The notes beneath the pieces were generated by a model. The model did not search any database. It was not told the origin of the DNA and saw only the letters and a program-made list of their open reading frames with translations. From Longimicrobiales bacterium (lineage in GTDB: Bacteria > Gemmatimonadota > Gemmatimonadetes > Longimicrobiales > Gaopeijiaceae), in assembly GCA_022428035.1 (NCBI GenBank), contig JAKMDG010000473.1:1-7009 (forward strand): DNA of 7,009 bases, written 5' to 3'. The position numbers and the translations under genes were made by a program. This document shows, in pieces, positions 5,096-7,009 of this stretch (position 1 is its first letter; every line of letters starts with the position of its first letter).

Positions 5096-6790
5096 GTGAG
5101 CGCGAACGAGGGACAGGCTGACGCCGCAGGCGGAGCGTCAGCGGTCGATGATGGGGCGATCGCGGAGGACACCAAGCCATGGGTCCTGCTTGGCCTCGCC
5201 CTGTTCGGCGTCGGGATCGCCTCGTGGTATCCCGTACCGGCAGGGGTGTGGCACGATGACGGCACCTACATGCTGATCGCGAAGGCGCTCGCGGGGGGCC
5301 ACGGCTTCACCTACGAAGGCGTGGTCGGGGCGCCGCCCGCGGTGAAGTTCCCACCGCTCTACCCGATGACACTGGCTGGAATCTGGACCGTCACCCGATC
5401 AATCGGACCGGCGACACTCGTATCGACGTTCCTCAACATCGGACTCCTGGCTGTCGCGGGTGCGTTGTTCGGGCGCGTTCTCCATCGCAGCGCCGACCTT
5501 CCCGTCCGCCTGAGTGTCGCCGTCGCGGCCCTGGGCTTCGCATCGACCGACGTCGTACGGACCGCACTTCTGCCTCTGTCCGAGCCGCTCTTCATCTTGC
5601 TCGTGGTGCTGGCACTGGGCCAATGGTCGCGTGTCTCCCACGCGATGGACAGACTCAGTAGTCCTCCCGCCACAGACGCCACCCATGCGGCTGGAAGCGT
5701 CTGGTCGACGCTCGCGCTCCCGGCACTGATCCTGATTGCCGTCGTCGCGGCGCGGTCCGCCGGGCTCGCGCTCGTACTCGCCTTCGCAGCGGCCATACTC
5801 GCCTCGCGTCCGAGCGTTTCTCGGCTGGCCGCGGCGATGTTCGTAACCGGGCCCGCCCTACTCTTCATCACCGTCTGGGGTCGTTGGTCGGCTAGCCAGA
5901 CCACGCAAATCCCGGAGGGCGCGCGAGACCTGCTCGGACCGTACCAGGGCTGGCTCGCCGACCAGATCTTCTCAGCTCCGGCCAGCTTCCTCGGCGAGCT
6001 GCCCTCTCACACTGTCGGTGTGTTCGGGAGAGCCATTGCGCTGCTGGTGCCCGGACTCACCGGAACTCCGCTGTGGGCGGCCGGAGGCGCACTGCTGGCG
6101 GTCGCAGGCCTCGGGACCATCATCCTGGTCCGACGCGTCCCGCCCCTCGGCTGGTTCATTCTCGGCTACCTCGCGATGCTGCTGCTCTGGCCGTACCTGG
6201 ACCGCCGACTGCTCGTGCCGTTGCATCCCATGCTGGTGACGGCCATCGCAGTGGGTGGGGTGAGCCTGATTCAGCGAATTCCTGGACAGGCTGTCCATAA
6301 GATCGTGATCGGGTTGGCTACGGTATGGGTCCTCGGCTTTGCGGCGATCACTGCGTACCGGATGGTGGACGGATGGCCGACCGCACCCTACCGCCTGCGC
6401 GCTGGGAACCTGGCGGCGGCGGTCGAGGCGATGAAGCAGACCGTCCCTGACGACGCGGTGGTGGGTGCCCCGGAGTACTGGGCGGCGCTCCATCTCCATG
6501 GCGGCTGGACCGTCGCTCCAAGCACGCGCTTCGACCCTCGCAGCGTCGACCCGGAGGCGCCGATGTGGGGCACGCCCGACGAGCAGCTCACCCTCTGGAA
6601 CGATGCGGGCATTGACCACCTCCTGCTCGAACAGGGAGGCCAGCTGCACGGCGCCGCCCTGGACCAGCTCGAAGAAGCATGCCCAGGCTCCGTTCTCGTT
6701 CTGGCGAGGATGCGCCCGGCGATGGTCGTGAAGCTCGAGTGGGCGGCTAGCTGTCGCCCAACTCCTCCATCCACGATCCGATCGCCGTAG
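5096..6790 (+). CDS. Multi-pass GT-C glycosyltransferase (ArnT/PMT, GT39-like)
   Basis: 564 residues from a GTG start. Such enzymes take a sugar from a polyprenyl-phosphate carrier and transfer it to a lipid, protein or glycan on the outer face of the inner membrane. Seen: a soluble N-terminus of about 27 residues, then about 11-12 hydrophobic segments (near 28-46, 105-125, 136-154, 158-177, 203-236, 243-261, 306-321, 326-345, 350-367, 373-393, 402-420), then a soluble C-terminal domain of about 140 residues. The first external loop carries WHDDGTYMLIAKALAGGHG (52-70) and KFPPLYPM (84-91), the usual GT-C pattern with acidic catalytic residue candidates Asp54/Asp55. A conserved-looking LSEP (161-164) begins helix four, and DRRLLVPLHPML (369-380) resembles the RYLLPLxPxL segment late in the family. 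The acceptor is unknown. It lies 7 bp after the metalloprotease, so it is likely in one operon with it. Its 3' end overlaps the convergent MBL-fold gene by 44 bp. The subfamily is not certain. Confidence 0.85.
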   Translation: MSANEGQADAAGGASAVDDGAIAEDTKPWVLLGLALFGVGIASWYPVPAGVWHDDGTYMLIAKALAGGHGFTYEGVVGAPPAVKFPPLYPMTLAGIWTVTRSIGPATLVSTFLNIGLLAVAGALFGRVLHRSADLPVRLSVAVAALGFASTDVVRTALLPLSEPLFILLVVLALGQWSRVSHAMDRLSSPPATDATHAAGSVWSTLALPALILIAVVAARSAGLALVLAFAAAILASRPSVSRLAAAMFVTGPALLFITVWGRWSASQTTQIPEGARDLLGPYQGWLADQIFSAPASFLGELPSHTVGVFGRAIALLVPGLTGTPLWAAGGALLAVAGLGTIILVRRVPPLGWFILGYLAMLLLWPYLDRRLLVPLHPMLVTAIAVGGVSLIQRIPGQAVHKIVIGLATVWVLGFAAITAYRMVDGWPTAPYRLRAGNLAAAVEAMKQTVPDDAVVGAPEYWAALHLHGGWTVAPSTRFDPRSVDPEAPMWGTPDEQLTLWNDAGIDHLLLEQGGQLHGAALDQLEEACPGSVLVLARMRPAMVVKLEWAASCRPTPPSTIRSP

Positions 6791-7009
6791 CGAAGTACGA
6801 CGGCTGGAAGCGGTGCCAGTCGGTCATTCCAGCAGGCATGCGATACTCGTCACCCGCCTGCTCAGCGGAGATTCCCCGATCCATCGCCCCACGAGCCGCA
6901 ACCTCGATGTCATCCAGAAGATCGATGTAGCGATCGATCGCCATCGCATCGGCCAGGGGGCCGTGGCCCGGTACATACGTGGAGGCACTCGTCGCACGCA
7001 TGAGCCGGA
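6747..7009 (-). CDS. Metallo-beta-lactamase-fold hydrolase, C-terminal part (runs off right edge)
   Basis: Partial gene: the last 86 residues and the TAG stop (6749-6747) are visible; the frame is open to the window edge, and the ATG at 7001 is most likely internal. The key feature is YVPGHGPLAD, whose GHG histidine (codon 6965-6963) is the last metal ligand of the MBL fold, equivalent to the final zinc-binding His of class B1 beta-lactamases. It is followed by a helical tail, DRYIDLLDDIEVAARGAMDR, and a G-S/I-x-E segment (GISAEQAGDEY), usual for MBL-fold hydrolases of the glyoxalase/quinoprotein-relay-like group. The HxHxDH motif lies outside the window, so enzyme class and any signal peptide cannot be judged. 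It is convergent with, and overlaps, the glycosyltransferase gene. Substrate unknown; the tail alone does not suggest antibiotic hydrolysis. Confidence 0.85.
   Translation of the reverse strand, partial: RLMRATSASTYVPGHGPLADAMAIDRYIDLLDDIEVAARGAMDRGISAEQAGDEYRMPAGMTDWHRFQPSYFATAIGSWMEELGDS

Noticed and set aside
5972..6649. Minus-strand 225-codon frame inside the glycosyltransferase gene
   Set aside because: Antisense to transmembrane segments of the transferase; the translation is rich in R, Q, H and P, as expected from reverse-complemented hydrophobic codons.
1..7009. Mobile element, phage, CRISPR, toxin-antitoxin or defence system
   Set aside because: No transposase, integrase, terminal repeats, regularly spaced repeats or small paired toxin/antitoxin frames were seen; base composition and gene style look uniform across the window.

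Overview
This is a GC-rich bacterial chromosomal segment with tight gene packing and ordinary metabolic and envelope genes. I see no phage, transposon, CRISPR, rRNA or tRNA signal. The best taxonomic hint is the large lipoprotein metalloprotease of the DUF5118/DUF5117/Met-zincin (EcxA-like) type. Together with the high GC and frequent GTG/ATG starts, it fits Gemmatimonadota or a similar GC-rich Gram-negative phylum better than the AT-richer Bacteroidota that also carry this family. That placement is an inference, not a demonstration.

Layout, left to right. (1) The N-terminal 91 codons of a creatininase-family amidohydrolase lie on the minus strand and run off the left edge (complement of 1-273). 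(2) A 111-bp divergent intergenic region (274-384) separates it from (3) an AlkK/DmdB-type medium-chain acyl-CoA ligase (385-1995, plus). (4) A 104-bp gap with three small inverted repeats and one good -10-like hexamer leads into (5) a small DUF454 (YbaN-like) inner-membrane protein (2100-2546, plus). (6) A 55-bp gap precedes (7) an 828-residue lipoprotein zinc metalloprotease (2602-5088, plus). (8) Seven bases downstream is a 564-residue multi-pass GT-C-type membrane glycosyltransferase starting at GTG (5096-6790, plus). (9) Its 3' end overlaps by 44 bp, tail to tail, the end of a minus-strand metallo-beta-lactamase-fold hydrolase that runs off the right edge (complement of 6747-7009).

How the genes fit together: the only strong operon link is metalloprotease-glycosyltransferase (7-bp spacing, with a strong Shine-Dalgarno sequence inside the end of the first gene). 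Both products should act at or outside the inner membrane. The ligase, DUF454 gene and metalloprotease are co-directional but have spacers of 104 and 55 bp, so they may be separate units. The two edge genes are metal-dependent hydrolases read the other way. I do not see a novel multi-gene system here. The observations worth a second look are the gene pairings, a putative operator-promoter before the DUF454 gene, the SD-less start of the metalloprotease, and the overlapping convergent 3' ends.
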